From the NCBI GenBank assembly GCA_013376985.1, contig JACABB010000004.1, positions 5,658 to 69,657 on the forward strand: DNA of 64,000 nt, given 5' to 3'. The notes under the pieces were generated by a model. That model was not told the origin of the DNA and made no database searches. It worked only from the letters and a program-made list of their open reading frames with translations. The position numbers were made by a program, and so were the translations under genes. This DNA is from Bacteroidales bacterium. GTDB taxonomy: Bacteria > Bacteroidota > Bacteroidia > Bacteroidales > Tenuifilaceae. This document shows positions 55,251 to 64,000 of the stretch, one piece after another; the first letter of the stretch is position 1, and every line of letters begins with the position of its first letter.

Positions 55251-57239
55251 ATGAAAAATTATATCTTAAGTATTCTCATAGTTTTGACCGGGCTAAGCAT
55301 CGCTCAGGGGCAAACTACCAAATTACAACGAGCCGACGCACTGTTCAAAGCAGGGGCTTATTTCGATGCTATTGATATTTATAAACCTGAACTTGAAAAG
55401 ATTCAACAGGATAAAGCTGAGTTGGCAAAATATCTTAATAAAATTGCTACTTGCTACCGATTAATAGGTAATGCCCGACAGGCAGAACTTTGGTATCAAA
55501 AGGCTATTGCAAAAAATTGTACTGACCCAAAGGTTTTCTTCTACTATGCCGAAATGCTTAAGATGGGAGAAAAATACGATCAAGCGCTGGAGAATTATCA
55601 AAAATACAAACAGCTTGCACCAAATGATAAACTTACTGATATTGGTATTAATTCCTGTGAATTGGCTAAGCAGTGGATTGCAACTCCATCGGGCTACGAG
55701 ATAACAAATGTAAGAAGCATTAATTCAAAGCAAAGCGACTATAGTCCTGCTTACGGATCGGCTGAATATAATTCTCTGTACTTTACCTCATCACGCACAG
55801 GAGCAACTGGTGGAAAAATCTCTTCGGCAACTGGAGAGTTTTTCTCGGATATTTTTTATACCGAGCGTGACAAGAAAGGTATTTGGAGCGAACCAAAAAA
55901 ATTGGATGAAACCATTAATACTGCTGCCGATGAAGGTACATGCTCTTTGTCAGCTGATTTCAATACCATGTTTTTTACCCGTTGCAGGGTAAGTAAACGC
56001 GAAAAACTTGGATGTGAAATTCTAATTTCCAAGAAAGGAGAGGGTGGCTGGTTAACACCAGAAGCAATTCAAATTGCACCTGATAGCATGATTGTTGCCC
56101 ATCCTTCGCTCTCGAACGATGGACTTACGCTTTATTTTGCAAGTAACATCAAAGGAGGTTTTGGTGGTATTGATATATGGAAGATGACCCGTGCAAGTAC
56201 CAGCGATAATTGGGGCGAACCTATTAATATGGGAGGCGAAATTAATACCTCTGGCAACGAGATGTTCCCTTACATTCACTCTGATGGAACTCTATACTTT
56301 TCATCCGATGGACAGCCAGGAATTGGTGGTTTAGATATATTCCGTGCAAAACTTAACGACAAGAAAGAGTGGGTAGTAGAGAATATGAGATTTCCTATCA
56401 ACTCCCCTTCCGATGATTTCGGAATTGTTTTTGAAAAAGATCGTGAGGCTGGTTACTTCTCTTCGCGTAGACAAGGCGGTAGAGGCGCAGACGATATCTA
56501 TCTCTTCTATCTACCTCCAATTGTACTAAATATGATGGGACAGGTTAGCGATGAAAAAACTAATAAACCTATTGCTCAATCTACCGTTAAACTTGTTGGA
56601 AGCAACGGATTAATTACTACCGTGGAGACAGCAGAAGATGGTTCATTTAAGTTTATGCTAAATCCTAATACCGATTATGTAGTTGTTGCCTCGAAGAAAG
56701 GTTATTTAAATAATAAGAGCAAAGAGACAACAAGAGGAATCAACCAAAGCAAGGACTTTGAAGCAAAAATTAAGCTAACATCAACCGAGAAACCTATCGA
56801 GATTCCAAATATATTCTACGATTACGATCGTTGGGAACTTAGACCAGAATCAATGGCAGCACTCGATAAATTGGTTGAAATACTTAACGATAACCCCAAT
56901 GTTACCATTGAGTTAGGATCGCATACCGATAGTCGTGGTTCGCTTGAGTATAACTATGAGCTATCGCAAAAGCGAGCCCAATCGGTTGTTAACTACCTAA
57001 TTGAAAAAGGTATTGCTACAGATAGGCTAAAAGCAAAAGGTTATGCACAATCACAGCCTAAGATTGCTGATGCCGATCTTGTTGCACAGTACCCATTTAT
57101 GACATTAGGTGTTGCGCTTGATCAAAAATTTGCCGATACTCTTGATTCAAACGATAAGAAAGAAACTGTTTACCAGATTTGTCGTAGAACCGAATTCAAG
57201 GTTCTTCGTACGGATTATAAGGTTTCAGGAAAAGAATAA
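55251..57239 (+). CDS. OmpA family protein with TPR, PD40 propeller and carboxypeptidase-regulatory domains
   Basis: The 662-residue envelope protein starts at the ATG at 55251; an in-frame TTG six bases earlier is less likely. Order: signal peptide (ILSILIVLTGLSIAQG), TPR-like repeats (about 25-140), a WD40-like PD40 propeller (about 165-425, with repeated LYFSSDG and YFASN motifs), a CarboxypepD_reg domain (about 430-510) and a C-terminal OmpA peptidoglycan-binding domain (about 520-630, ELGSHTDSRGSLEYN). It likely anchors a surface or gliding-type complex to peptidoglycan. A terminator follows. Confidence 0.92.
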   Translation: MKNYILSILIVLTGLSIAQGQTTKLQRADALFKAGAYFDAIDIYKPELEKIQQDKAELAKYLNKIATCYRLIGNARQAELWYQKAIAKNCTDPKVFFYYAEMLKMGEKYDQALENYQKYKQLAPNDKLTDIGINSCELAKQWIATPSGYEITNVRSINSKQSDYSPAYGSAEYNSLYFTSSRTGATGGKISSATGEFFSDIFYTERDKKGIWSEPKKLDETINTAADEGTCSLSADFNTMFFTRCRVSKREKLGCEILISKKGEGGWLTPEAIQIAPDSMIVAHPSLSNDGLTLYFASNIKGGFGGIDIWKMTRASTSDNWGEPINMGGEINTSGNEMFPYIHSDGTLYFSSDGQPGIGGLDIFRAKLNDKKEWVVENMRFPINSPSDDFGIVFEKDREAGYFSSRRQGGRGADDIYLFYLPPIVLNMMGQVSDEKTNKPIAQSTVKLVGSNGLITTVETAEDGSFKFMLNPNTDYVVVASKKGYLNNKSKETTRGINQSKDFEAKIKLTSTEKPIEIPNIFYDYDRWELRPESMAALDKLVEILNDNPNVTIELGSHTDSRGSLEYNYELSQKRAQSVVNYLIEKGIATDRLKAKGYAQSQPKIADADLVAQYPFMTLGVALDQKFADTLDSNDKKETVYQICRRTEFKVLRTDYKVSGKE

Positions 57240-57260
57240 CCTTTAACTGTGATATTACTA

Positions 57261-57286
57261 GGGAGCTTTCGAGCTCCTTTTTTTAG
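57261..57286 (+). terminator. Intrinsic terminator after the OmpA-family gene
   Basis: GGGAGCT TTCG AGCTCC is a tight UUCG-loop hairpin followed by seven or more T. Confidence 0.9.
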
Positions 57287-57307
57287 TGTTAAATAGCGAG
57301 TTGATAG

Positions 57308-57649
57308 ATGTACCGATTTTCATTTTTTCTCCTTTGTATAGTCTTCCTGACGTATAAAGCTCAGGCACAGAAGTATTATGAGGTAAGTACTATTGACTCA
57401 GCACAAGTAAAAGTATTCGCAGTTGATAAACCTGAACAAGCCGACCTTCTTGTATTCTTTGTTTATGAAGCCAAAGATGTAACAAAAATAGGCTATTGGA
57501 TGCAGGTGTCTTCTAAAAAAGAAGCGAATATGCTTCTAATCTTTGTTGATGATGAGAAGAATTCAAATATTAAAATTTGCTTAGTAGATTCCCCAAATCA
57601 GGCTGGTTTAAAGAATGAATCGAAGAAAGATCTTTTTAAGTTGGAATGA
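57308..57649 (+). CDS. DUF6150 family secreted protein
   Basis: The 113-residue protein has a signal peptide (FFLLCIVFLTYKAQAQ, cleavage near 21) and a small beta-rich domain with the repeated pattern AQVKVFAVDKPEQADLLVF and ANMLLIFVDDEKNSNIKICLVD seen in the DUF6150 family of Bacteroidota. No activity is known. It stands between the OmpA-family terminator and purM, 124 bases before purM, so co-transcription with purM is uncertain. Confidence 0.8.
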   Translation: MYRFSFFLLCIVFLTYKAQAQKYYEVSTIDSAQVKVFAVDKPEQADLLVFFVYEAKDVTKIGYWMQVSSKKEANMLLIFVDDEKNSNIKICLVDSPNQAGLKNESKKDLFKLE

Positions 57650-57773
57650 TAAATCAATTTGAAAATTTGAAAATGAGTCAATTTGATAATTTGATAATAA
57701 GCCTGATTAATGAATTGAGCAACAAGTAACCGGCAACAAGCAACCAGATAAACTAGGATTTTAAAGAGTAAAG

Positions 57774-58943
57774 ATGACAAATTCATCCCGTTATAACCAG
57801 CGTGGCGTTTCAGCATCAAAAGAAGATGTTCACAAAGCAATAAGTAGTCTGGATAAAGGGTTATTCCCTAAAGCATTCTGTAAAGTTGTACCAGACATTC
57901 TTGCTGGGGATAAAAACTATTGTACGGTGATGCATGCAGATGGTGCTGGAACAAAATCATCATTGGCCTATTTATACTGGAAGGAGACTGGCGATATGTC
58001 GGTTTGGAAAGGCATTGCCCAGGATGCAATTGTTATGAATCTCGACGATCTGCTATGTGTTGGGGTAACCAATAATATCCTTTTATCATCAACAATCGGA
58101 CGTAATAAAAACCTAATACCAGGAGATGTTATATCAGCAATTATTGAGGGTACTGAAGAGTTTTGTCAGCAAATGAGTGATTTAGGGGTAAATATAACTC
58201 TTACTGGCGGGGAAACTGCCGATGTTGGCGATTTGGTTAGAACAATTATTGTTGACTCAACTGTTACTGCACGTGTAAGGCGAACTCAAATAATCTCTAA
58301 TGGGAATATTCAGGATGGTGATGTTATTATTGGACTATGCTCTTATGGTAAAGCAAAATATGAGAAGGAGTATAATAGCGGGATGGGGAGTAATGGCTTA
58401 ACCTCTGCTAGGCATGATGTTTTTGCAAATTATTTATCAGAAAAATACCCCGAAAGTTTTGATCCTAGCGTTCCAAAAGAACTTGTTTACTCGGGCAAAT
58501 ATAAATTAACAGATCAAATTGATGAGATTGGCTTAACTGCTGGAAAAATGGTTCTTTCCCCAACAAGAACATATGCCCCAATTATTCGTGATGTACTCGA
58601 AAATTATCACCCAGTAATACATGGGTTAGTCCACTGCTCAGGGGGAGCCCAAACAAAAGTGATGAACTTTGCTCATAATTTACATGTTACTAAGGATAAT
58701 CTTTTCCCAATACCACCTCTATTCAAAATTATTCAGGAGACATCTGAAACCGATTGGCAAGAGATGTATAAAGTTTTTAATATGGGTCATCGATTCGAAA
58801 TATATGTTTACCCTGAATTTGCCGATGATATTATTTCTCTATCAAAAGAGTATGGAGTAGATGCCCAGATTGTTGGCTTTTGCTCGAGTTACCATGGGAA
58901 AAAACTTACCCTCCGCACTGAAATGGGAGAGTTTCAATACTAA
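57774..58943 (+). CDS. purM: Phosphoribosylformylglycinamidine cyclo-ligase
   Basis: It makes aminoimidazole ribonucleotide (AIR) from FGAM with ATP in purine synthesis. The 389-residue protein contains HADGAGTKSSLAYLYW, NLDDLLCVGVTNNILLSSTIGRN, TLTGGETADVGDLV, ATP/FGAM-binding GLCSYGKAKYEKEYNSGMGSNG and VHCSGGAQTKVMNF, all typical of AIR synthetase. It is longer than the ~345-residue enterobacterial enzyme, as in other Bacteroidota. It is followed after 51 bases by prfA, which has its own promoter box. Confidence 0.94.
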   Translation: MTNSSRYNQRGVSASKEDVHKAISSLDKGLFPKAFCKVVPDILAGDKNYCTVMHADGAGTKSSLAYLYWKETGDMSVWKGIAQDAIVMNLDDLLCVGVTNNILLSSTIGRNKNLIPGDVISAIIEGTEEFCQQMSDLGVNITLTGGETADVGDLVRTIIVDSTVTARVRRTQIISNGNIQDGDVIIGLCSYGKAKYEKEYNSGMGSNGLTSARHDVFANYLSEKYPESFDPSVPKELVYSGKYKLTDQIDEIGLTAGKMVLSPTRTYAPIIRDVLENYHPVIHGLVHCSGGAQTKVMNFAHNLHVTKDNLFPIPPLFKIIQETSETDWQEMYKVFNMGHRFEIYVYPEFADDIISLSKEYGVDAQIVGFCSSYHGKKLTLRTEMGEFQY

Positions 58944-58965
58944 ATCTCATTTACAAAAATATAGC

Positions 58966-58973
58966 TACCTTTG
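58966..58973 (+). promoter_or_regulatory. Bacteroidota -7 promoter box for prfA-pyrF
   Basis: TACCTTTG matches TAnnTTTG and lies 22 bases before the prfA ATG. The same octamer is used at guaA. Confidence 0.6.
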
Positions 58974-58994
58974 CGCACAATTTTATAAAGTGTC

Positions 58995-60083
58995 ATGGAA
59001 GAAAATACAATACTCAGGAAACTAGAGGGGTTAAGACATAAATTCGAGGAGATAGGTCAGCAAATTACAGACCCTGATGTAATTGCCGATATGAAACGAT
59101 ATATCAGCCTGAATAAGGAGTATCGTGAATTAGAGCCTTTAGTTGAAGCTTACGAAAAGTTTAAGAATATCCTAAGCAATATAGATAGTTCAAGAGAAAT
59201 TCTTGCCGTTGAGAAGGATGAAGAGATGCGTGAGATGGCAAAAATGGAACTTGAAACCTTAATTCAACAGCAAACAACTCTTGAAGAGGAGATAAAAATA
59301 CTTCTTCTACCCGCGGATCCACAGGATAGCAAGAATGCTGTTCTTGAAATACGTGCTGGAACTGGTGGCGATGAAGCAAGCATATTTGCTGGCGATTTAT
59401 ATAGGATGTACACAAAGTATATCGAAACTAAGGGTTGGAAATATGAGGTATCAAGTATTTCCGAAGGCTCTGTTGGTGGATACAAGGAAATTGTGCTGAA
59501 TGTAAAAGGCAATGGTGTTTACGGTATTCTAAAGTATGAATCGGGCGTTCACCGGGTTCAACGTGTACCCCAAACCGAAACGCAGGGTCGTGTTCACACA
59601 TCTGCGGCAACTGTAGCCGTTCTCCCTGAAGCTGAGGAATTTGATATCGACTTAAGGGTTGAAGATATCCGTAAGGATACCTTTTGCGCATCGGGACCTG
59701 GTGGACAGAGCGTAAATACTACATACTCTGCTATCCGACTAACCCACATCCCTTCGGGAATTGTTGTTCAATGCCAGGATCAAAAATCGCAACTTAAAAA
59801 CTACGATAAGGCACTGGCTGAACTAAGGACAAGGCTTTATAATCTCGAATACCAAAAGTACATAGATGAAATTGCGCTGAAACGCAAAACAATGGTTTCA
59901 ACAGGCGACCGCTCAGCAAAGATTCGTACCTATAATTACCAGCAAGGAAGGGTAACCGATCATCGAATCAACTTTACCCTCTATAATCTATCAGCAATTA
60001 TCGATGGAGATATTCAAGAGATTATTGATAAGTTACAACTCGCTGAGAATGCAGAAAGGTTAAAAGCAGCAAGCGAGGAATAA
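58995..60083 (+). CDS. prfA: Peptide chain release factor 1
   Basis: The 362-residue class I release factor reads UAA and UAG. The N-terminal helical domain is followed by the PCRF region. The codon-recognition tripeptide region is in [20 protein letters not shown] (the PxT-type PQT motif of RF1-class factors), the catalytic GGQ lies in [11 protein letters not shown] near 236, and the C-terminal [16 protein letters not shown] is standard. It is in an operon with pyrF, nine bases downstream. Confidence 0.97.
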   Translation: MEENTILRKLEGLRHKFEEIGQQITDPDVIADMKRYISLNKEYRELEPLVEAYEKFKNILSNIDSSREILAVEKDEEMREMAKMELETLIQQQTTLEEEIKILLLPADPQDSKNAVLEIRAGTGGDEASIFAGDLYRMYTKYIETKGWKYEVSSISEGSVGGYKEIVLNVKGNGVYGILKYESGVHRVQRVPQTETQGRVHTSAATVAVLPEAEEFDIDLRVEDIRKDTFCASGPGGQSVNTTYSAIRLTHIPSGIVVQCQDQKSQLKNYDKALAELRTRLYNLEYQKYIDEIALKRKTMVSTGDRSAKIRTYNYQQGRVTDHRINFTLYNLSAIIDGDIQEIIDKLQLAENAERLKAASEE

Positions 60084-60092
60084 CCAAATAAC

Positions 60093-60935
60093 ATGACCTA
60101 CGAACAACTTTTTGAACAGATACAAATCAAGAAAAGTTTCCTTTGTATAGGACTTGATACAGATTTATCTAAGATCCCACAACATGTTCTTGCAAGTGAC
60201 GATCCCATTTTTGAGTTCAATAAAGCAATCGTAGATTCAACAGCCGATTTGGCAATTGCTTACAAACCAAACCTTGCATTCTATGAGGTTCATGGGGCTG
60301 CTGGTTGGAATAGTCTATCTAAAACCGTAATGTATATCCGCAGTAAATATCCCAATTTATTCATAATTGCAGATGCAAAGAGAGGAGATATTACTAGCAC
60401 AGCAAAAATGTACGCTCGCACCTTTTTTCAAAATCTCGATTGCGATGCAATTACAATATCTCCATACATGGGAAAGGATTCCGTTGAACCTTTCCTTGAC
60501 TTTAAGAATAAATGGGTAATACTTCTCTCTTTAACATCTAATGAGAACTACTCCGATTTTCAGATGATTGAGAATAAAGCAACTGGAAAAAGAATTTTCG
60601 AAGAGGTTATTGAGAAGTCCTTAAACTGGGGAAATACCAACAATACTATGTATGTGGTTGGAGCTACTCGGGCAGAGCGTTTTAAAGATATTCGCAAAAT
60701 TGCACCTGAACACTTTCTGCTGGTTCCAGGTGTTGGTGAGCAGGGAGGAAGTCTTAAAGATGTTGCCAATTTTGGTATGAATAGTAAATGTGGTCTTATT
60801 GTAAACTCATCCCGAGGCATTATTTACGCTGATAGTTCCGAACAATTTGCTGAATTGGCCCGACAAAAAGCATTTCAACTACAGCAGGAGATGCAGCAAA
60901 TACTTACTTCTGCAAAACTACTTAAAAGGAGATAA
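60093..60935 (+). CDS. pyrF: Orotidine 5-prime-phosphate decarboxylase
   Basis: It decarboxylates OMP to UMP. The 280-residue protein is of the longer, mycobacterial/Bacteroidota type: [25 protein letters not shown], the catalytic [11 protein letters not shown] (Asp-Lys-x3-Asp), [10 protein letters not shown], and [12 protein letters not shown]. It follows prfA by nine bases. Its stop codon is one base before a MITE-like element (60937). Confidence 0.95.
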   Translation: MTYEQLFEQIQIKKSFLCIGLDTDLSKIPQHVLASDDPIFEFNKAIVDSTADLAIAYKPNLAFYEVHGAAGWNSLSKTVMYIRSKYPNLFIIADAKRGDITSTAKMYARTFFQNLDCDAITISPYMGKDSVEPFLDFKNKWVILLSLTSNENYSDFQMIENKATGKRIFEEVIEKSLNWGNTNNTMYVVGATRAERFKDIRKIAPEHFLLVPGVGEQGGSLKDVANFGMNSKCGLIVNSSRGIIYADSSEQFAELARQKAFQLQQEMQQILTSAKLLKRR

Positions 60936-60936
60936 A

Positions 60937-61087
60937 TAACGTGAGTTCGATGTAAGTTGTCATCCTGAGCGATGCGAAGGATCTAATCGCCTAAAAACTA
61001 GATGCTTCACTTCGTTCAGCATGACAAAGTAACAATCTAACACCATGCTTAGGATCAGTATGTTATACTTACATCGAACTCGCGTTA
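60937..61087. mobile_element. MITE-like element, core type A
   Basis: A 151-bp copy with termini TAACGTGAGTTCGATGTAAG and CTTACATCGAACTCGCGTTA. It differs from the 49340-49490 copy by only a few substitutions, which suggests a recent origin for both. It starts one base after the pyrF stop. Confidence 0.82.
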
Positions 61088-61094
61088 AATATAT

Positions 61095-61131
61095 AACTCC
61101 GTCAGGGTTCAGAACCCTGACGGAGTTTTCA
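61095..61131. terminator. Perfect palindrome/terminator between pyrF and the MATE gene
   Basis: AACTCCGTCAGGGTT, CAG, then AACCCTGACGGAGTTTT form a perfect 15-bp stem. It can act in either direction for the convergent genes, or it may be a separate REP sequence. Confidence 0.7.
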
Positions 61132-61147
61132 TAAAACATAATGTTCG

Positions 61148-62596
61148 CTACACCTTCTTCAATTTCCATTTCCCTCTTATAAAGAAAAGTAATGCTGTGA
61201 GAGTCATTGCTATTTCTGCCATAACAATTGCATAGTAAACACCCCTTTCCTGCATTCCAAACTTAATTGCTAGAATATAGGCTAGCGGTATCTCAAATAG
61301 CCAAAAACAGAATATATTTATAAACATTGGTGTTAGAGTATCCCCTGCCCCATTTAGTGAGCTAACAAGCACCATCCCAAAACCATAAAAAATAAAGCCT
61401 AAACTAATAATTCTGAGACATTCAACGCTTTTGGCAACAACATCTGCCTGTTGTACCAATAATCTGATTACTGGTTCAGTCCATATAACAAGAATCAACC
61501 CTATAATACTTAGAAAAATAGTATTGGCAATTCCTGTTGACCAAACTGATTTCGCTGCTTGTGAGGGCTTACCTGCTCCTAAATTTTGACCTACAAGAGT
61601 TGCCGCAGCATTGCTCAACCCCGATGAAGGTAAAATGGCAAAAATTATTACCCTAATACCTATTGTATAACCAGCAACGGCTAAACTCCCAAACTCTGAA
61701 ATTATTCTAACCATTGCAATCCAACTACTAGTTCCAATCAGCAGCTGAAAAATTCCTGCCGATGATAGCTTAATGTAGGAAACAATCTGCTTTAAATCTG
61801 GCTTTAAATCATGCAAATAGAGTCGAATCCTGTTGTTCCCGTTAAAAAGGATGTAAAGTTGTATTAACACTCCTGTTCCACGGCCAATATTAGTTGCTAC
61901 AGCTGCTCCTGTAACCCCAAGTACGGGGAAAGGACCAATGCCAAATATCAGAAGCGGATCAAGTACAATGTTTATAAGATTTGAAATACAAAGGACTCTT
62001 AAAGCTATTGCAGCATCACCAGCCCCTCGATAAATTCCATTAAGTATGAACAGGAACATGATTGTGATATTTCCACCAAGCATAAGTTTGGTATATCCCC
62101 CATGGGCAGATATCGTCTCGTGGCTTGCGCCCATTATACTGAGCAACTTATCGCTAAAAAAGATTCCAACTAGCGAAATAAATATCGAAACAGATCCTGC
62201 AACAAGCATTGCTTGAAATGCGGCATTTGCTGCTTTTCGTGAATCCTTTTCGCCAATACGGCGAGAGACAACTGCCGTAGCAGATATTGCAAACCCAATG
62301 CCGAAAGCATAAACCAATGTTAGTAGCGACTCTGTGAGTCCTACAATCGAAGTTGCATCGGAGCCTAATTTAGAGACAAAGAAAATATCAACAATTGTAA
62401 ATATCGATTCCATCGACATTTCGAGTACCATAGGAATAGAAAGCAGTATTAATGCTTTCCGAAGGCTAATTGAGGTATAGTCAGCCTCGGTACCCTTAAT
62501 TGCATCGGAAATATCTTTAAGAAATGATTTAATTCTTATTAAATAGTGTTTATAGTAATCACGTTTCATATCGTTTTCGTTTTCGGTGTTTAACAT
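61148..62596 (-). CDS. MATE family efflux transporter
   Basis: The 482-residue protein has about 12 membrane helices in two related halves, with MATE landmarks such as ALILLSIPMVLEMSMESIFTIVDIFFVSKLG, AFGIGFAISATAVVSRRIGE, RGAGDA and LVGQNLGAGKPSQA. It would export drugs or metabolites using an H+ or Na+ gradient. Two starts are plausible: 62596 (MLNTENEND) and the ATG at 62569 (MKRDYYKHY). Both overlap the end of a 40-codon upstream ORF, which suggests coupling. The substrate is unknown. Confidence 0.92.
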   Translation of the reverse strand: MLNTENENDMKRDYYKHYLIRIKSFLKDISDAIKGTEADYTSISLRKALILLSIPMVLEMSMESIFTIVDIFFVSKLGSDATSIVGLTESLLTLVYAFGIGFAISATAVVSRRIGEKDSRKAANAAFQAMLVAGSVSIFISLVGIFFSDKLLSIMGASHETISAHGGYTKLMLGGNITIMFLFILNGIYRGAGDAAIALRVLCISNLINIVLDPLLIFGIGPFPVLGVTGAAVATNIGRGTGVLIQLYILFNGNNRIRLYLHDLKPDLKQIVSYIKLSSAGIFQLLIGTSSWIAMVRIISEFGSLAVAGYTIGIRVIIFAILPSSGLSNAAATLVGQNLGAGKPSQAAKSVWSTGIANTIFLSIIGLILVIWTEPVIRLLVQQADVVAKSVECLRIISLGFIFYGFGMVLVSSLNGAGDTLTPMFINIFCFWLFEIPLAYILAIKFGMQERGVYYAIVMAEIAMTLTALLFFIRGKWKLKKV

Positions 62597-62681
62597 GAGA
62601 ATTGAGAATTAAGAAATCGGTTTGTGTCCAAACAGCGAATACTGTTGACACAACGGTTGGAATAAATGCAGTAGGTTTCAT
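62559..62681 (-). CDS. Putative 40-residue leader ORF upstream of the MATE gene
   Basis: An ATG at 62681 is preceded by GGAGGATTTTTCT, a strong Shine-Dalgarno sequence of a kind uncommon in this phylum. It opens 40 codons (MKPTAFIPTVVSTVF..., ending KRYET) and stops at TGA 62559-62561, beyond both possible MATE starts and in another frame. The arrangement suggests translational coupling or attenuation of the transporter. The peptide resembles no family I know, and the ORF could be chance. Confidence 0.4.
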   Translation of the reverse strand: MKPTAFIPTVVSTVFAVWTQTDFLILNSHVKHRKRKRYET

Positions 62682-62847
62682 AGAAAAATCCTCCAAAAAT
62701 TAAATTGTTAGTAATAAAAGTTAGTTGTGAAAAGAAAAATAAATGAAAAAATAGAAATAAAGGTAAATCCCTTAGCTGACGGCTAGGGTTCGTGGAGTAA
62801 ATCGATCAATTTGAGTAAATTTCATCGTAGTAAGTTGTATAACTTTA

Positions 62848-62855
62848 CAAATGTA
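62848..62855 (-). promoter_or_regulatory. Bacteroidota -7 promoter box for the MATE leader transcript
   Basis: TACATTTG on the minus strand matches TAnnTTTG and would give a leader of about 160 bases before the small ORF at 62681. Confidence 0.4.
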
Positions 62856-62910
62856 TGAAGATTTCTAAAATAAGAAATATTTTAAAGTGAGATTTTTTTA
62901 ATGATTTAGC

Positions 62911-62918
62911 TAACTTTG
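62911..62918 (+). promoter_or_regulatory. Bacteroidota -7 promoter box for the PNPOx-like gene
   Basis: TAACTTTG matches TAnnTTTG and lies 26 bases before the ATG at 62945. Confidence 0.5.
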
Positions 62919-62944
62919 AAAATGTTTTAATAAATTATAATAAT

Positions 62945-63367
62945 ATGACAATTCAAGATTGTATCAAATTTACGAATGAAAATCCCATTTGTTATCTAGC
63001 AACAGTTGAGGGAGATCAGCCACATGTACGTGCTCTTGGTTTTTGGTTTGCCGATGAAACAGGATTTTACTTTCAAACAGGTGCATCAAAGGAGTTCTAT
63101 CATCAATTGAAAAATAATCCTAAAACCGAGGTCTGCTTTTACAAGAATGATAAAATGAATGGAAGCATGTTAAGGATTGCAGGAAAAGTTGAATTTTTGA
63201 ATGATAGTAAATTAAAGGAAAAGGTTCTTGAAGATAGACCTTTTATAAAAAACTTTGGATTTACTGCCCAAAGCCCCGATCTAATTATTTTCAGAATACC
63301 TCATGGGCAAGCACATTTCTGGATGATGGATAATAATTTCAAACCTAAACAGATAATCGAGTTTTAG
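62945..63367 (+). CDS. Pyridoxamine 5-prime-phosphate oxidase family (FMN-binding) protein
   Basis: The 140-residue protein has the split-barrel flavin-binding pattern: N-terminal helix, NPICYLATVEGDQPHVRALGF, GFYFQTGASKEFYHQLKNNPKTEVCFYK, LRIAGKVEFLND and a C-terminal HFWMMDNN strand. Members bind FMN or F420 and act on various substrates, so it should not be called PdxH: it is much shorter than PdxH and lacks its PLP-binding C-terminus. It is a single-gene unit. Confidence 0.87.
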   Translation: MTIQDCIKFTNENPICYLATVEGDQPHVRALGFWFADETGFYFQTGASKEFYHQLKNNPKTEVCFYKNDKMNGSMLRIAGKVEFLNDSKLKEKVLEDRPFIKNFGFTAQSPDLIIFRIPHGQAHFWMMDNNFKPKQIIEF

Positions 63368-63473
63368 AATTTTTTGACGATTCTTCGATGCTAGGTTTCT
63401 AATAATTTTCATTAAGATCTTTTGCACTTATACTTTGAACTGCAAAAAATAAATTATTAGTTTAATTAAATAG

Positions 63474-63481
63474 TAACTTTG
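63474..63481 (+). promoter_or_regulatory. Bacteroidota -7 promoter box before the TerB-like gene
   Basis: TAACTTTG matches TAnnTTTG, 93 bases before the ATG at 63575. Confidence 0.4.
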
Positions 63482-63574
63482 TCGCTAAGATGAGGTTTTA
63501 ATAAATTATTGACTTTTTTATAAGGTCAATTTATAAAACCCTTTAGTTATTTACCAATTAATGCTAAATCTATT

Positions 63575-64000
63575 ATGGGTATTGAGAATAACCTTAATAA
63601 TGAAAAGGAATCTAGTAAAAAACATTTTCTCAACTTAGTTCAAATTGCTGGTGCTGATGGTGTTATAAATAAATCGGAGTTAGAACTACTTCATAGCATG
63701 GGAAAGCATCTTGGTTTTTCTGATTCCGAGATTGATGAGTATATTCAGAAAAGAGATTCAAAAAAATATACACCTCCCATTGAATTGGTGGAACGATTTC
63801 ATCTTCTTTACGATGTAGTATCTATGGCATTAGCAGATGGCGTGCTTTTCAAAAATGAAATGCTGATGATTAAACAACTAGCAGCTGCTTCGGGCTTTAA
63901 TGATCATGATTCAGAGCATATTATTAATCTTTTGATTAATGGCATTAAATACAAGAAGACAGAAGAGGAACTCTTCCTTTCATTTAAACAAAGAAAGGTT
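63575..64000 (+). CDS. TerB-like domain protein (partial, runs off the right edge)
   Basis: An open frame starts at ATG 63575 and has no stop before the window ends, so at least 142 residues are encoded. The sequence contains two TerB-like helical repeats, seen from HFLNLVQIAGADGVINKSEL and VSMALADGVLFKNEMLMIKQ, each with the acidic ADG-x(2)-x-x-E metal-binding style loop. The short N-terminus is polar with no signal peptide. The same type of domain is fused to the ABC transporter at 4734. Downstream domains, if any, cannot be seen. Confidence 0.75.
   Translation, partial: MGIENNLNNEKESSKKHFLNLVQIAGADGVINKSELELLHSMGKHLGFSDSEIDEYIQKRDSKKYTPPIELVERFHLLYDVVSMALADGVLFKNEMLMIKQLAAASGFNDHDSEHIINLLINGIKYKKTEEELFLSFKQRKV

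Overview
The window looks like chromosomal DNA of a member of the Bacteroidota, probably Bacteroidales-like. The DNA is AT-rich and encodes TonB-dependent receptors with carboxypeptidase-regulatory domains, a DPP-IV-type peptidase, GlnN-type glutamine synthetase, DUF3822/DUF3109/DUF6150 proteins and SiaB/SiaC regulators. Many genes are preceded by the Bacteroidota -7 promoter element TAnnTTTG. No rRNA, integrase or intact transposase gene was seen. One tRNA (Asp, GTC) is present.

Layout. 0.3-2.4 kb: secreted DPP-IV peptidase. 3.3-7.8 kb: lipoprotein, small secreted protein and a large TerB-like/ABC transporter fusion. 7.9-15.1 kb, minus strand: SiaC, SiaB, THUMP-domain rRNA methyltransferase, DEAD-box helicase, S41 protease, GMP synthase. 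15.4-18.5 kb: Oar-like TonB receptor. 18.9-21.2 kb: STAS protein and ribosomal protein S1. 21.5-27.8 kb: nucleotide-sugar operon (ugd, uxs, rfbA, rfbC, rfbD, phosphohexomutase; rfbB is not here). 28.3-33.9 kb: coiled-coil protein, His/Cys-rich small protein with a ZnuD-like TonB receptor, YjbQ, FadL-like porin. 34.1-38.0 kb: membrane protein, RecD-like helicase, DUF3822, RsmD. 38.4 kb: tRNA-Asp. 38.5-46.1 kb: accessory region with repeats, a small conserved hypothetical and a four-gene operon. 46.1-54.2 kb: AlkD-like protein, lipoprotein, M20 dipeptidase, DUF3109, gpmI, glnN. 55.2-60.9 kb: OmpA/TPR protein, DUF6150, purM, prfA, pyrF. 61.1-64 kb: MATE transporter with a leader ORF, a PNPOx-like protein, and a TerB-like gene running off the right edge.

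The most interesting item is the minus-strand operon at 45186-40319. It encodes a C5-cytosine DNA methyltransferase, a 760-residue protein with two GHKL ATPase domains (MORC/Hsp90-like N-terminus, histidine-kinase-like C-terminus), a receiver protein with all phosphorylation residues but no recognised output domain, and a small protein with a caspase/CHAT-like His-Cys pattern. Junctions overlap or nearly touch. I read it as a candidate anti-phage system in which methylation marks self and a phosphorelay-like module controls a protease-like effector. This is inference from domain logic.

The second theme is non-coding repeats. These are a TIR-bounded MITE-like family (TAACGT...ACGTTA ends) with two different cores; a cassette of six short palindromes, once at 2.5 kb and twice in a 356-bp tandem repeat beside tRNA-Asp; inverted elements rich in CGCAAAG; and a 290-bp inverted pair flanking the 46.0-54.2 kb housekeeping segment.
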